Source: [Mycoplasma] phocae (lineage in GTDB: Bacteria > Bacillota_I > Bacilli_A > Mycoplasmatales > Metamycoplasmataceae). Taken from it: a stretch of DNA of 64,000 bases. Positions 24,796 to 34,789 of the stretch are shown here, piece by piece. The notes beneath the pieces were generated by a model. That model saw only the letters and a list, made by a program, of their open reading frames with translations, was not told the DNA's origin and did no database searches. Where the stretch lies: assembly GCF_003332325.1 (NCBI RefSeq), contig NZ_CP029295.1, forward strand, positions 186,001 through 250,000. The letters run 5' to 3'. Made by a program: the position numbers and the translations under genes. Numbering within the stretch: position 1 is the first letter of the stretch; every line of letters begins with the position of its first letter.

Positions 24796-26040
24796 ATGGA
24801 AAAAAATGTATTAATTGACCTAAAAAAACGCAAAGTTTTTAATAATATTTCAAGTGAAGAAAAATTTTATAAATTAACAAATAATGTTGGGGTATATAGT
24901 GGTTTTGATCCGACAGCCGAGAGTTTGCACTTAGGCAATTATATCCAAATAGTTTCATTACTTCGTTTTAAAAAATATGGTTTTCAACCTATTGCTATTC
25001 TCGGGGGAATCACCGGAATGATTGGCGATCCCAGTTTTAGAAATAGTGAGCGTAAATTTCTTGATAATTTAACACTTGAAAAAAACAAAATAGCCATTAA
25101 AAAACAACTTGAATCATTCGAATTGAAAGTTATCGATAATTATGAATTCTATCAAAATTGAACATTAATCGATTTTCTAAGAAAAATTGGAAAATTAATT
25201 AATGTCAATTATCTACTAGAAAAAGATAGTATTGCAACAAGATTGTCATCAGGTCTGACTTTTACTGAATTTAGCTATCAATTAATTCAAGGATGAGATT
25301 TTAAAACCTTATTTGAAAAAAATAATGTAAAAATCCAACTTGGTGGCTCAGATCAATGAGGTAATATTACAACCGGACTTGAAATGATTAGAAAATTATA
25401 CGGTGAAAATGCAGATGCTCTTGCGATTACAACTAATTTACTAGTCGATGAAAATGGTGTAAAATTTGGAAAAAGTACCGGTGGCGGTTCTTTATGACTT
25501 AATAAAGATATGACATCTCCTTATGCAATTTATCAATTTTTATTAAATCAAAGTGATGTGAAAATTGAGGAATATTTAAAATGATTAACTTTTTTAGATA
25601 TTGATAAAATTGATGAAATTATTGCAAATCATAATCTTGATAGAAAACAAAGAATTGCCCAAAAAACGCTTGCTTATGAAGTTGTTAAAGATATTCATTC
25701 ACGGAATATTGCAAATCATTGCATCAAAATTAGTGAAGCACTATTTTCAAAGCATGCTACTCTTAATTTAGAAGACATTGAGATGCTTCTTGGTTTTCTT
25801 AAAGTATATGAACTACCGTCTCATCAAGAAAAATTTATCGATTTTATTAAATCTTCAGGAATATCACTTTCAAATCGTGAAATTCGTGAATTCATTGCTA
25901 AAAAATCATACGAATTAGACGGTAAAATTATTGAAGATGAAAATTCAATAATTGAATTTAATAAATACAATCAAAAATATGCTTTATTAAAAAAAGGTAA
26001 AAAAGAATTTATTATTCTAAAAAACAGTTTGATAAAATAA
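24796..26040 (+). CDS. tyrS: Tyrosyl-tRNA synthetase
   Basis: Charges tRNA-Tyr with tyrosine in the cytoplasm. The protein has 414 residues. The class I HIGH motif appears as LHLGNY after SGFDPTAES, the KMSKS loop as KFGKSTGGG, and the tyrosine-binding GGSDQWGNI lies between. The C-terminal S4-like domain has [23 protein letters not shown] Trp codons break the frame several times. AAAGGAAAA precedes the ATG. Confidence 0.96.
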
Positions 26041-26082
26041 TGCTATTTATTGATGTAGTTATTCAACTAAAATAAATTTAAA

Positions 26083-26112
26083 GCAAGTTATGTTCTAACT
26101 TATTTTTTTTAT
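26083..26112 (+). terminator. Terminator of tyrS
   Basis: AAGTTA/TAACTT hairpin with loop TGTTC followed by a run of T, 45 bases after the stop. Confidence 0.65.
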
Positions 26113-26530
26113 TTTTATTTTTATCAAAAAGCTATTAAAAAATAAGAATTTTTTAAAAAAATGTCAAATTTTAAAATAATTTCTTTTTCTTTAAATTTGT
26201 TAATTTAAGAAAATAACAATATTTTTATAGTTTTTGTTTATTAATAAAGTTAATATTAATTAAATCAATTATTAAAATTTAATTTTTAAAATTTATATGT
26301 TAATATAAAAGTATGCAAATTTAATTTATTAATTGAGAATTTTGATAATTTGATAAACCAATTTTTAGCTTATGTTTAGAAAATGTAAAGTTGATTTTAG
26401 GATCTTTTCTTAGAATATCAAAAAACACCGTTCTATGTAAATTTATAAGTTAAAAAATTAAATTAATTCTAGGTTTTATTTAAAATCAAAATTCCTAACA
26501 AATAAATAAAAAAATGAAAGGAAAATTAAA
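26113..26530. other. AT-rich intergenic stretch without a visible gene
   Basis: About 420 bases of very AT-rich DNA with short homopolymers. No frame longer than a few dozen codons, tRNA or repeat array is seen. A TATAAAAG box near 26300 and an AAAGGAAAA site at 26517 suggest it contains a long leader of the following membrane gene. Confidence 0.5.
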
Positions 26531-27529
26531 ATGAAACCAAAAACATTTTTTGCAAATGATACTTATCGAATTTTAAAAATTGGTTTTCTATCACTCTCCT
26601 TATTAGTGATTTTTAATATCTTGTTTATCAGAAATACAGCCGCAACCAATAGTTATTTAATTTTTGGCAAAAAAATACCATTTTATGAAGCATTTGAATC
26701 GAGTTTATATATTGAATATTTTACCATTGCTTTTTTATCACTGCTTGTCATCTCGGAACTATTATTTTTTGCTTTTACATTTATCAAAAAAAGAGAAATA
26801 AAAAGAAAATTGGATCTTTGTAGAAATATTCCGGCTGCCGCAACTAGTTTGGGTTTTGCAATTATAATCTCAGCAATTGCCATCGGTCTTAGCAGTGCAT
26901 CACTTCGTAATTCTTATTATTTGAGTACATTAATTGTCAATATTATAATTGCCATTTATTATTTGTTGTATAACGTTTATAGATTTAGTATGTCACTACT
27001 TTATTCAAGAAATAAAATTACTTTAATGGCAAGTGAATCAAAAAAGGATTATTCAATATTCATTAGTACTATCAATTTATTAGTTTTATTAATGATTTCA
27101 TTCATTATTTTTGCCGAAGTAAATGCTCACTATAGCATTTGACAACATAACTGTAAGACTGATGAGCGAAAAATAGGTATGGAATGTTATAGAAATATTC
27201 CAGAATCAAAATTTAACTTATCGAATTATATTATTATTTCATATAGCATTTTAATTATCTTCACAATTGCCACTTGTATATTAGCTTTTTTAACATTAAA
27301 AATTTCAAAGCTTCAAACTGTACTGTCGCAAAAAGTTATTAAGCCTATTCTTTATTCACTAATAGTAGCAATTTATGTTGCCTTTATGATTATTAACTTG
27401 ATAAATGCCAATAATATCGCAATTTATTTAGCATATAGTTATATTATGGGTGGCTTTATAATCTTTTTACCCCTTGTTCCAAGAATAATTAAAAATTCAA
27501 ATACTCAAAATGTAGAGATAAACAAATAA
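26531..27529 (+). CDS. Hypothetical polytopic membrane protein
   Basis: The 332-residue product spans a UGA Trp codon (in AHYSIWQHNCK). I count about eight hydrophobic segments, for example LKIGFLSLSLLVIFNILFI, FTIAFLSLLVISELLFFAF, LLVLLMISFIIFAEV and a final YIMGGFIIFLPLVP. It has no charged catalytic motif and no family I can name. It stands alone between tyrS and rplS (convergent). RBS AAAGGAAAA is present. Function unknown. Confidence 0.8.
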
Positions 27530-27574
27530 ACATTAATATTTGAAATTAACAATTCATTTACACTAAATTAAAAT

Positions 27575-27610
27575 AAAAATCAGCACATTATTAATGCTGA
27601 TTATTTTTAT
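27575..27610. terminator. Bidirectional terminator between the membrane protein gene and rplS
   Basis: AATCAGCA/TGCTGATT hairpin flanked by A and T runs on both sides, suited to two convergent genes. Confidence 0.8.
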
Positions 27611-27617
27611 ACCATTA

Positions 27618-27974
27618 TTATTTGGTTTTTTTGATTTCTTTAAGTCTAGCGCTTTTACCTTTAAGATCTCTCATGTAGTATAATTTAGCTCTTCTAACTT
27701 TGTTTCTACGAATTACTTCAATGTTTGAAACAAGTGGTGAATTAATTTTGAAAATTCTTTCGACACCAATTCCGTATGAATCTTTTCTTACTCTAATTGA
27801 TTTATTAATTCCTTCACCATAAGCGGCAATAACTAGACCTTCGAATACTTGAATTCTTTCTTTATTGCCTTCTCTAATTCTGACATGGACTCTAACATTA
27901 TAACCTTCTCTAATTTGAGGAAGGTCATTTCTAATTTGATCTTTTTCCACTAATTCTAATAATTTAGCTCTCAT
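27618..27974 (-). CDS. rplS: Ribosomal protein L19
   Basis: L19 sits at the 30S-50S interface. The 118-residue protein shows [32 protein letters not shown] and the conserved [13 protein letters not shown] plus RRAKLYYMR. It is last in the operon rpsP-trmD-rplS. The start lies inside the end of trmD (11-base overlap), with AAAGGAAAAAAC as binding site. Confidence 0.97.
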   Translation of the reverse strand: MRAKLLELVEKDQIRNDLPQIREGYNVRVHVRIREGNKERIQVFEGLVIAAYGEGINKSIRVRKDSYGIGVERIFKINSPLVSNIEVIRRNKVRRAKLYYMRDLKGKSARLKEIKKTK

Positions 27975-28644
27975 GTTTTTTCCTTTCTATAATATCTTTA
28001 CGATTTTTTAAAGTTTTTAAATAAGCATTTTCTTCTCTTCATTTTTTTATTAAAGCGTGGTTTCCACTAAGAAGTACTTTTGGAACTTCCAGACCTTTAT
28101 ACACGGCTGGTTTTGTGTACTGCGGATAGTCTAGTAAACCATCTTCCCCTTCAAAACTCTCATTTTCATGACTTGATTTACGCAATACGCCAGGAACCAA
28201 ACGCGCCACAGCTTCGGCAATTACCATGGCTGGAATTTCACCGCCAGTTAATACATAATCACCAATTGAAAGTTCTTCATCAACAAAATTCAATACTCTT
28301 TCATCAAAACCTTCATATCTTCCACATACTAATGTAATTTCTTGATATTTTGATAGATCATGAGCTTTTTGTTGATTAAACACTTTTCCTTGTGGACTTA
28401 GCAGGATTTTATAAGCATTAGGATTTTGTTGGAGCGCTAAATCAATCGGTTCAACTTGTAAAAGCATTCCATCTCCTCCACCATAAACAGTATCATCAAC
28501 TTTGCCATGTTTATCTTTCGAAAACATTCTAAAGTCAATAATATTAATTTCGATGTGACCTAATTTTATTGCTTTTGCGATAATACTTTCATTTAAAAAT
28601 GCTTCAAAGTATTTTGGGAATAATGTTAAAATGTTTATTTTCAT
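27964..28644 (-). CDS. trmD: tRNA (guanine-N1)-methyltransferase TrmD
   Basis: TrmD makes m1G37 in tRNAs read at CNN/GGN codons and prevents +1 frameshifting. The protein has 226 residues. The start chosen is the ATG ([13 protein letters not shown]) at 28644; an in-frame TTG two codons upstream is less likely. The deep trefoil knot appears as [26 protein letters not shown] and [23 protein letters not shown] Trp occurs near the C-terminus, after which 24 more residues follow and run into rplS. The usual rimM gene between rpsP and trmD is missing. Confidence 0.96.
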
Positions 28645-28656
28645 ATTCAAATTAAA

Positions 28657-28911
28657 TTATTTTTTTGATAAATAATTAGCGTAAAAATTATCTTGTTTTA
28701 GTAATGTTTTAACAGTATCAGTTGGTTTTGCACCTTCTGATAGATATTTAGCAATTAATTCTTTTTTTAGATTTAAATCTTTTTTATGAGGGTCATAGTA
28801 TCCCAATTCTTCGATGAATTTTCCATCACGTGAACTTCTTGCATCAGCAGCAACAATTTTATATGTTGCATAGAATTTTTTTCCAGTTCTTTTTAATCTT
28901 AATTTAACCAT
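28657..28911 (-). CDS. rpsP: Ribosomal protein S16
   Basis: S16 is a 30S body protein. The 84-residue product begins [20 protein letters not shown], contains [20 protein letters not shown], the family signature, and ends in Lys-rich sequence. It heads the rpsP-trmD-rplS operon, and the AAAGGAAAT site lies before the ATG. Confidence 0.97.
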   Translation of the reverse strand: MVKLRLKRTGKKFYATYKIVAADARSSRDGKFIEELGYYDPHKKDLNLKKELIAKYLSEGAKPTDTVKTLLKQDNFYANYLSKK

Positions 28912-29049
28912 AATATTTCCTTTCTAAAAGTTTTAGCAATTTAATGACGAGATTATTTTACCACATATTTTTAATGTTAAGTAAAATTACTTGACACTTT
29001 AAAAAAAATTTGGATCTTTGCTAAAAATTAATATTATTTTATTTTAAGA

Positions 29050-29070
29050 AATATGTTATAAAATATAAGT
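29050..29070 (+). promoter_or_regulatory. -10 box of cdd, leaderless start
   Basis: TATGTTATAAAAT ends about 7 bases before the cdd ATG and there is no Shine-Dalgarno site, so transcription likely starts at or next to the ATG. Confidence 0.55.
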
Positions 29071-29472
29071 ATGAAAAATATAGATATATTAAAGAATAAA
29101 CTAGAATATGCATATTCGCCATATTCAAATGTAAAAGTTGCTGCCTTAGCTGTAACTGAAGATAACCAAGAATATTATGGAGTTAATTGTGAGAATCCAG
29201 CATTCCCAAGCGGACTATGTGCTGAAAGATCAGCACTATTTGGCTCTGTTGCTTACGGTGCAAAAGTAGGCTCATTTAAAGAAATTCACATAATTAGTAA
29301 TTTAAATCACGTTTTATTTCCATGTGGTTCTTGTTTACAAGTTATTGCACAATTTTTAAAACCTGATGGAATTGTTTATTTATATGACAACGATTTAAAA
29401 GATAAAAGAAAATATACATTAAAAGACGTTTTTCCAAATGCGATTGTAGAAAGTAGTATTGTAAATCACTAA
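29071..29472 (+). CDS. cdd: Cytidine deaminase
   Basis: Cdd converts cytidine and deoxycytidine to uridine and deoxyuridine for salvage. The 133-residue protein has the zinc site CAER with Cys50 and the proton-shuttle Glu52, and PCGSC with Cys85 and Cys88. The substrate-side segments YSPYSNVKVAA and NCENPAFPSGLCAERSA are canonical. The next gene starts 37 bases downstream on the same strand. Confidence 0.96.
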   Translation: MKNIDILKNKLEYAYSPYSNVKVAALAVTEDNQEYYGVNCENPAFPSGLCAERSALFGSVAYGAKVGSFKEIHIISNLNHVLFPCGSCLQVIAQFLKPDGIVYLYDNDLKDKRKYTLKDVFPNAIVESSIVNH

Positions 29473-29509
29473 AATTTATATTCTACTTTAGGTGAAGAGG
29501 TAATTAATA

Positions 29510-30640
29510 ATGGCAGAACAACATGTATGCGATATGAAGCATATAAAAACTCATGGCAAAGATTTTGCTGACGAAATTAAATATTATTTAAATAAATATT
29601 CAATTTCGCAAAAAGAGTTAGCTCTAAGATTAGGTCTAAGTATTAAGCACATTAATTCAATATTACAAAACAACGTTATTGATGTGAGTGTATCCGTATT
29701 AGAAGCACTAGAATATGTATTTCGACTTGAAACTGGAACATTGACAGAAGTTTACCATGTATATTCTAATTTTAGAAATGCCTATACATTAGAAAATATT
29801 GAAAAAACATTAACTGAATTTGGAGTTAACTTTTTAATTGAACATCCTGAACTAGCGATAGCTGCTAATATAAGCATATATGAATCTACTCCAGCACACA
29901 TTAAGTTAATGATGATTAAACGCTTTTATGGAGTGTCTAAATTATCATACTACAATGATTATTTGAGAGAGCATGTTTTAGCTGATGAATCGCATTATAA
30001 AAATCCAAACACCAAAATTTGGATAAGATTTTGTGAATTACTAGCTCTATCAAATAATAAAATTGAAAATTTTGGATCATTTAGAAAATTGATGTTTCAA
30101 ACTAGCTTTAGGAAAATTTTAAAAATAATTATCAACACGAATTTAACATTCGAGCAAAAGATTGCTATGATTAAAGATTCTTTAGTTGTAAAGGGAATTG
30201 TTTTAGTGACAATGCCATTTATAGAAAATAGTTTAATAAATGCTATTACTTTAAAAAAAGGATCAAGAAGATACATTTTTTTATCAGATATGTTTCATTC
30301 TGAGGCTTATATTTTTTACTCATTATTACATGAAACAGTTCATTGTTATTTTCCAAATTATGATGAAAATCAAATTGATGAAAGATTATCAAAGGAGTAT
30401 GAATCTTTTATAAAATCTAAAAAGAATGTATATCATAATGTTATTGGAGAAGCAATTAAAGCGCAAAATGATTTTATTAAGGCAAAAAAAGAAAATACAA
30501 ATGTTGATATCAGTACTTTTTGGATTCCATTACAAGATAAATATCAATATGTTGCCTTCGAAGAATTAAATGTAACAGAAGATATTAAAAATTCGGAAAA
30601 AGATGAAGGTGAAGTTAGAATAATTCCTTGACCCGAATAA
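29510..30640 (+). CDS. XRE-type helix-turn-helix protein fused to an ImmA/IrrE-like metallopeptidase domain
   Basis: The 376-residue protein has an N-terminal lambda-repressor-like HTH (residues about 20-75, SISQKELALRLGLSIKHINS). It also has a zinc peptidase motif LLHETVHCYF with His274, Glu275 and His278 in the C-terminal half. Such HTH plus ImmA/IrrE proteins act as antitoxin-like or stress and mobile-element regulators that cleave repressors. No toxin gene lies beside it. Trp is written TGG twice inside the gene. The only UGA comes three codons before the final TAA, which fits an import from a standard-code donor. RBS is GAAGAGG. Confidence 0.8.
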
Positions 30641-30663
30641 AAAATAAAATCAAAATTAAATAA

Positions 30664-30702
30664 TAAAAGCTAGTAATGCCCAAGCAAAACTAGCTTTTTA
30701 AA
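30664..30702 (+). terminator. Terminator after the HTH-metallopeptidase gene
   Basis: AAAAGCTAG/CTAGCTTTTT hairpin with T run, 25 bases after the stop. Confidence 0.8.
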
Positions 30703-30725
30703 ATTAAATAATTTAAATTGTAGAA

Positions 30726-31244
30726 TTAAACCTCTAATTTAACTGTATCAGTTTTTTCTAATGCCATACCAAGATCAGGGCAATAAATTGAAAAACTTAT
30801 AAAGGGAACATTACTACTATCAGATGAGTTAAAATAAACTTTTAAAGGGTGTCCTCAAATATTGCGTTTTGCTCCCATTTTGAATTCAAAATATTTTGTA
30901 AATTCTTCGTCTTTTATAATCCTTTCATAAGCGTGATTTGGATCACTGCTTGGATTTTTAGGATTATCAAATTTTTTATATTTTTCAATTAATGAACTGA
31001 TAATTTCATTTCTTTCTGGCCAAGAAAGTTTTCTACCTTCTTTAGTAACTCTAAATTCAAAACTTTCTTTTATATAGTCTAATTGACTTGTGCTTAAATA
31101 ACCTTTTACCCTTTGATTAAAATTAATTCGTGGGTTAGTTATTTTTTTTGTATCATTAGCTTTTTCATTAGTGCATGATACTGCTATTAATGGAGCAACT
31201 GCAATAATTGGCAAAAATGATAAAAATATTTTTTTTGCTTTCAT
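30726..31244 (-). CDS. Small lipoprotein, paralogue group of three (member 1)
   Basis: The 172-residue product starts MKAKKIFLSFLPIIAVAPL and has a lipobox IAVS-C at residue 24, so it is exported and lipid-anchored. The middle repeats a plan shared with the next two genes: LSTSQLDYIKESFEFRVTKEGRKL, a helix ending IEKYKKF, then IIKDEEFTKYFEF. A UGA Trp (after KRNI) leads into the last 42 residues. Function unknown. It is the last gene of the minus-strand cluster, with AGGGAGG before the ATG. Confidence 0.8.
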
Positions 31245-31262
31245 ATCTGCCTCCCTTAAATC

Positions 31263-31799
31263 TTATAAGTATACTTGTCTAATATCTTCAATAGGGTGAT
31301 GACTATTGTTAATAATATTTAGTGATCTAATTCTATATTCTAAATATATAGGATGTTTGGAATTTTTATCATCCGAAATCTTGATTTCAAACTCGAAATA
31401 ATGATTAGCAAAATCCTTTTGATTAGGTAAATTTACTAAAAAGTATTTCATAAATATTTTATCATTAATTAGTTTTGTATGGTCTTGATTTGATGAATAT
31501 TGAGAAATTAGTTTTTTTAAAATAACTTTTAAGTCATTAATATTTGTTTTTTTACCTTTTTCGGTTAATTTTAAGGTAGTTTTTTCATAAATATTTTCTA
31601 GTTTTGATGCGGACATTAAACTAACGTGTTCGGCAACAAAATGGTGAGCTAAATTACCACAAGGACATGGTGCTGTTGATGATAATTTAATGCTATTATT
31701 TTTTTTAATATCAGATAGAGCTGTTAAAATCACAATAGGAGCAATAGCAATGGTGGCCGTTGCTAGTGTAATTATTGTCATTTTTTTACTTAATTTCAT
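31263..31799 (-). CDS. Small secreted or membrane-anchored paralogue (member 2), without lipobox cysteine
   Basis: The 178-residue product shows the same plan as its neighbours: ASKLENIYEKTTLKLTEKGKK, ISQYSSNQDH, LINDKIFMKYFLVNLP. The hydrophobic N-terminus (MKLSKKMTIITLATATIAIA) is followed by LTALSD, with no cysteine at the cleavage site. It probably stays as a signal anchor or is cut by another peptidase. Two Cys occur later in PCPCG near residue 46. Function unknown. Confidence 0.75.
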   Translation of the reverse strand: MKLSKKMTIITLATATIAIAPIVILTALSDIKKNNSIKLSSTAPCPCGNLAHHFVAEHVSLMSASKLENIYEKTTLKLTEKGKKTNINDLKVILKKLISQYSSNQDHTKLINDKIFMKYFLVNLPNQKDFANHYFEFEIKISDDKNSKHPIYLEYRIRSLNIINNSHHPIEDIRQVYL

Positions 31800-31802
31800 A
31801 AA

Positions 31803-32306
31803 CTAATTCCCTTCTAGTTTAACTACTTCATCTTTTGCTTCTTGATAGTTTTGATAGTCAAAACAAATTACATCATAGTATAGTTCAACACTTCTTGTCA
31901 TTTCGTTAACTTTAAATTTAATATCAATTCGATGACTTTGACTAATTTTTGAGATATCAGGTTTATCCAAAAGGAAATATTTTTTAAATTCAGCATCTTC
32001 TCTAATTTTGTCACCCTTTCTATCTGAAGAGAATTTTTCATATTTCTTATTTAGTTCATTGATTACATCCATTAGTTTTGATGATCTACTAACTTTTTTG
32101 CCCTCTTTAGTTAATGAAAATTCAAATTCATTTTTAATTTTCTCAAGTTGGGCACCATTTAAAAGTAGTCTTTTTAGATCATCTCCTTGATTTGTATTAC
32201 GTTGGTTTCTATCACGATTAAATGGATTATCACATGATATAGCAACAACAGGAATTGCCGCAAATGGAATGATTCCTAAAAGCCCGTATAAATTTTTCTT
32301 TTTCAT
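31803..32306 (-). CDS. Small lipoprotein, paralogue group of three (member 3)
   Basis: The 167-residue product has signal peptide and lipobox VAIS-C (Cys25). It shares the pattern LNGAQLEKIKNEFEFSLTKE, a short helix ending NKKYEKF, and REDAEFKKYFLLDKPDIS with the two genes after it. I place the start at the second ATG (MKKKNLYGLLG) because AAAGGA precedes it. The first ATG overlaps the upstream stop and would add eight charged residues before the signal peptide. Function unknown. Confidence 0.8.
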   Translation of the reverse strand: MKKKNLYGLLGIIPFAAIPVVAISCDNPFNRDRNQRNTNQGDDLKRLLLNGAQLEKIKNEFEFSLTKEGKKVSRSSKLMDVINELNKKYEKFSSDRKGDKIREDAEFKKYFLLDKPDISKISQSHRIDIKFKVNEMTRSVELYYDVICFDYQNYQEAKDEVVKLEGN

Positions 32307-32313
32307 ATTGAAA

Positions 32314-34761
32314 TTATATTCCTTTCTCATTGTTTGGATCTACTAATATATCTTGAAAATAGTCAAGACCATCAAAAGCAATTGGCTTTTTGATAAATTT
32401 TTGGTAAATAATTTTATCGAAGGTTTCATTGGCAATTTGATTTTCAAATGATATAACATAGGAAATTGTGTTATTAATATCATTAATAAAGTTAATGTTA
32501 TCTTCAAGTTTTAATTTTTCTAAGTAATTAATAGTTAGATTGTTAATTTGTTGTTTATTTTTCTTAAAAAAACTGCTAAATTCTTTAATAGTTTTGGCAT
32601 TAAAATTTAGATTATTTGTTTTAAGAAATGCTAAATATTTTTTCATTTCTTTAAAAATTTGTTGGTCGTTAAATTGGTAGTTATCTAAGCTGCTAATAAA
32701 GAATAAAATGTTGGTGTTTTCTGATAATATTTCTGAGAGAATAAATTCTTGGGTATTAGCTTTAAGTAGGGTAAAATCATTCTCTTTGTAAATTGATTTA
32801 TTTTTCAAAAAATATTCTTCGTATTGATCAAAATTATCAATTAGCACAATGTTTGGTTTAAGATGAGGATTTATTTGACTAAATATTGAACTAATTTTTT
32901 CAATAATATTTCGCAGATTAGCATTAATGGCAAAAGCTTTGATGGGAATGTCAAATTTAATATCTTCAGCATTTGGATTTTTTTGATAGTAGTCTTCAAT
33001 TATTCGATTTAAATGTTTTTGAATAATTTGATAATTATGTGCTCTCAATTTATTTGAAATATTGTGATTATTAATTTCATTGGCATAATCTTTATTTTTA
33101 AATTGGTAGTTATTTTTAACTATTTGGATTTGGTTATTGTTATTTTCTAATGCGACATATGGTTTTGAAATATTAATTAGTGCATCACGTAGAAAATGGT
33201 AATTTATTCCCGAACTGGTGGCCAAAATATTAATATCCTCCGGTGCTTGGCTTAACCAAATATCATCATTTTTTTCGATTAAACCATATTGATTAATTAG
33301 GTTGTTAATTAATGACCTAAAGATTAAGGCATTCGAATTAGTAATTTTATCAAAACTAAGTTGCTCATTCAATTCATTTAGTTTAACACCATAGTAAAGT
33401 TCACTAAAAGTATTGTTGAAATAGTGTTCTTGTGCAATTGGAAGTAAATTATTAATAATTTTATTGTGAGGTTGGTATTTTTTAATCTCTCGGCTATAGC
33501 TAATGTTATATTGAGTATACTGAGTTAAAATTTCCTGTTTTTGGTTAACATCAAGAGTATTAAAGTTTAGTGATGAAACAATATTTTGTGAAAAAGCATT
33601 ATACATCTGTGTTCCAAAAGTTGAAGTTGAGATGGGAATTGAATTGTATTTAATGGTGATTTTTTCTAAATCATTTTCAGGTGGCCGGTAATCTTTATTT
33701 CTAACTAAATTAATCTCATTACTTTCATTTGCTGATATGAAATAATAAGATGAATACAAACGGTTTTGATAATTTGAAGCATAGTCAAATAGTCAATCAA
33801 TTTGATTTTGAACAGAACCGTATTTTAGTTGAATATATTGATATGGCATCGCATCGACATAATTCGTATATAGAAAAATATTTTTAAAAAAGTCACTTAA
33901 GTCACGTTGCTCATCATTGATAGTATAAAAATCTAGGGTTTCTGACTGAAAATTAAGCAATTTATTTAGGTCAATGTGATACGAATTTAGATAAGAAATA
34001 AAATTATTGTTAAAAAGTGATTGGTTTTGTTTAATTAGTAATTTTTGCTCATCGGTCAAAACTAGTTTATGGTTATCTAACCATTTATCTCTAAATTCTT
34101 GATCTAGCAAAGCGACTTTTAGAATATTTAGTTTAAAGTCGTTTGCACTAATAAATGTTTTAGCTGTGTAATTTCCTTTATAATCCACTCAAAAACCACG
34201 GGTGCTGTCGATAGTAATACTGAAACCATTACTTTTATTTAATGATGCTAAAAAATTTGAATGGTTAATTGAGTTTTCCTTTGATGAAGGAATAAATAAA
34301 TAAGGTAAGTTAAAACCATTTCCTTTGTCTTTTTTTGGATAAAAAACATTTGGTTTAGGTTTATCTTCAAGATCATATGAAACTTCATCAATTTCATCGG
34401 TAGTAAATAATTTATTTTCATTACCAATTTTAACTTGGATTGATTTAGCATATTCAAGTTGATAGTTTAATTCAGTTGGCTTAATGACAATACTATCCCT
34501 AAAATCAATTTGCGGTTGTTCTTTGGTTTTAATTCGTAGTAATTTTGCTTCAGTCATCAAGTTAATTTTTTTGATATTATCCGAAGCTGAATTGGGTTGG
34601 AATGTCGCTAATGAATTGTAGTCATTGGCATAATTTGCATAGTCAATAAAGACACGTTTATTTTGATTGAAATTATTTTTTTCACAACTTAGCGCCACTA
34701 GCGGTGCTAATGTCGTTAGTGGCAACACTAACTTTAAAAATATTTTCTTGATATTCTTCAT
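32314..34761 (-). CDS. OppA-like substrate-binding lipoprotein (orphan)
   Basis: The 815-residue protein joins three frames across UGA Trp codons. It starts with a signal peptide and lipobox LVALS-C (Cys26). It shares landmarks with the OppA of this window. The stretch NKDYRPPENDLEKITIKYNS, then IPISTSTFG, NAFSQNIVSSL and QKQEI follow the OppA order DTIEEIVYLYQS, SPIEPKLF, KYIQGTVSDI and QKGEI. I therefore infer a distant extracytoplasmic solute-binding protein. No permease or ATPase lies beside it. Instead it follows a ZIP-type metal transporter by 28 bases with the site AAAGGAGG, which implies one operon. Confidence 0.7.
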
Positions 34762-34789
34762 ATTATGCCTCCTTTAATTTCATTATTTT

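Noticed and set aside
28080-28337. 85-codon frame opposite trmD
   Set aside because: Antisense to a well conserved gene, with no start signal.
28645-28650. TTG start for trmD
   Set aside because: The ATG two codons later gives the standard family N-terminus.
32307-32330. First ATG of the 167-residue lipoprotein
   Set aside because: It overlaps the upstream stop, lacks a binding site and would put charged residues before the signal peptide.
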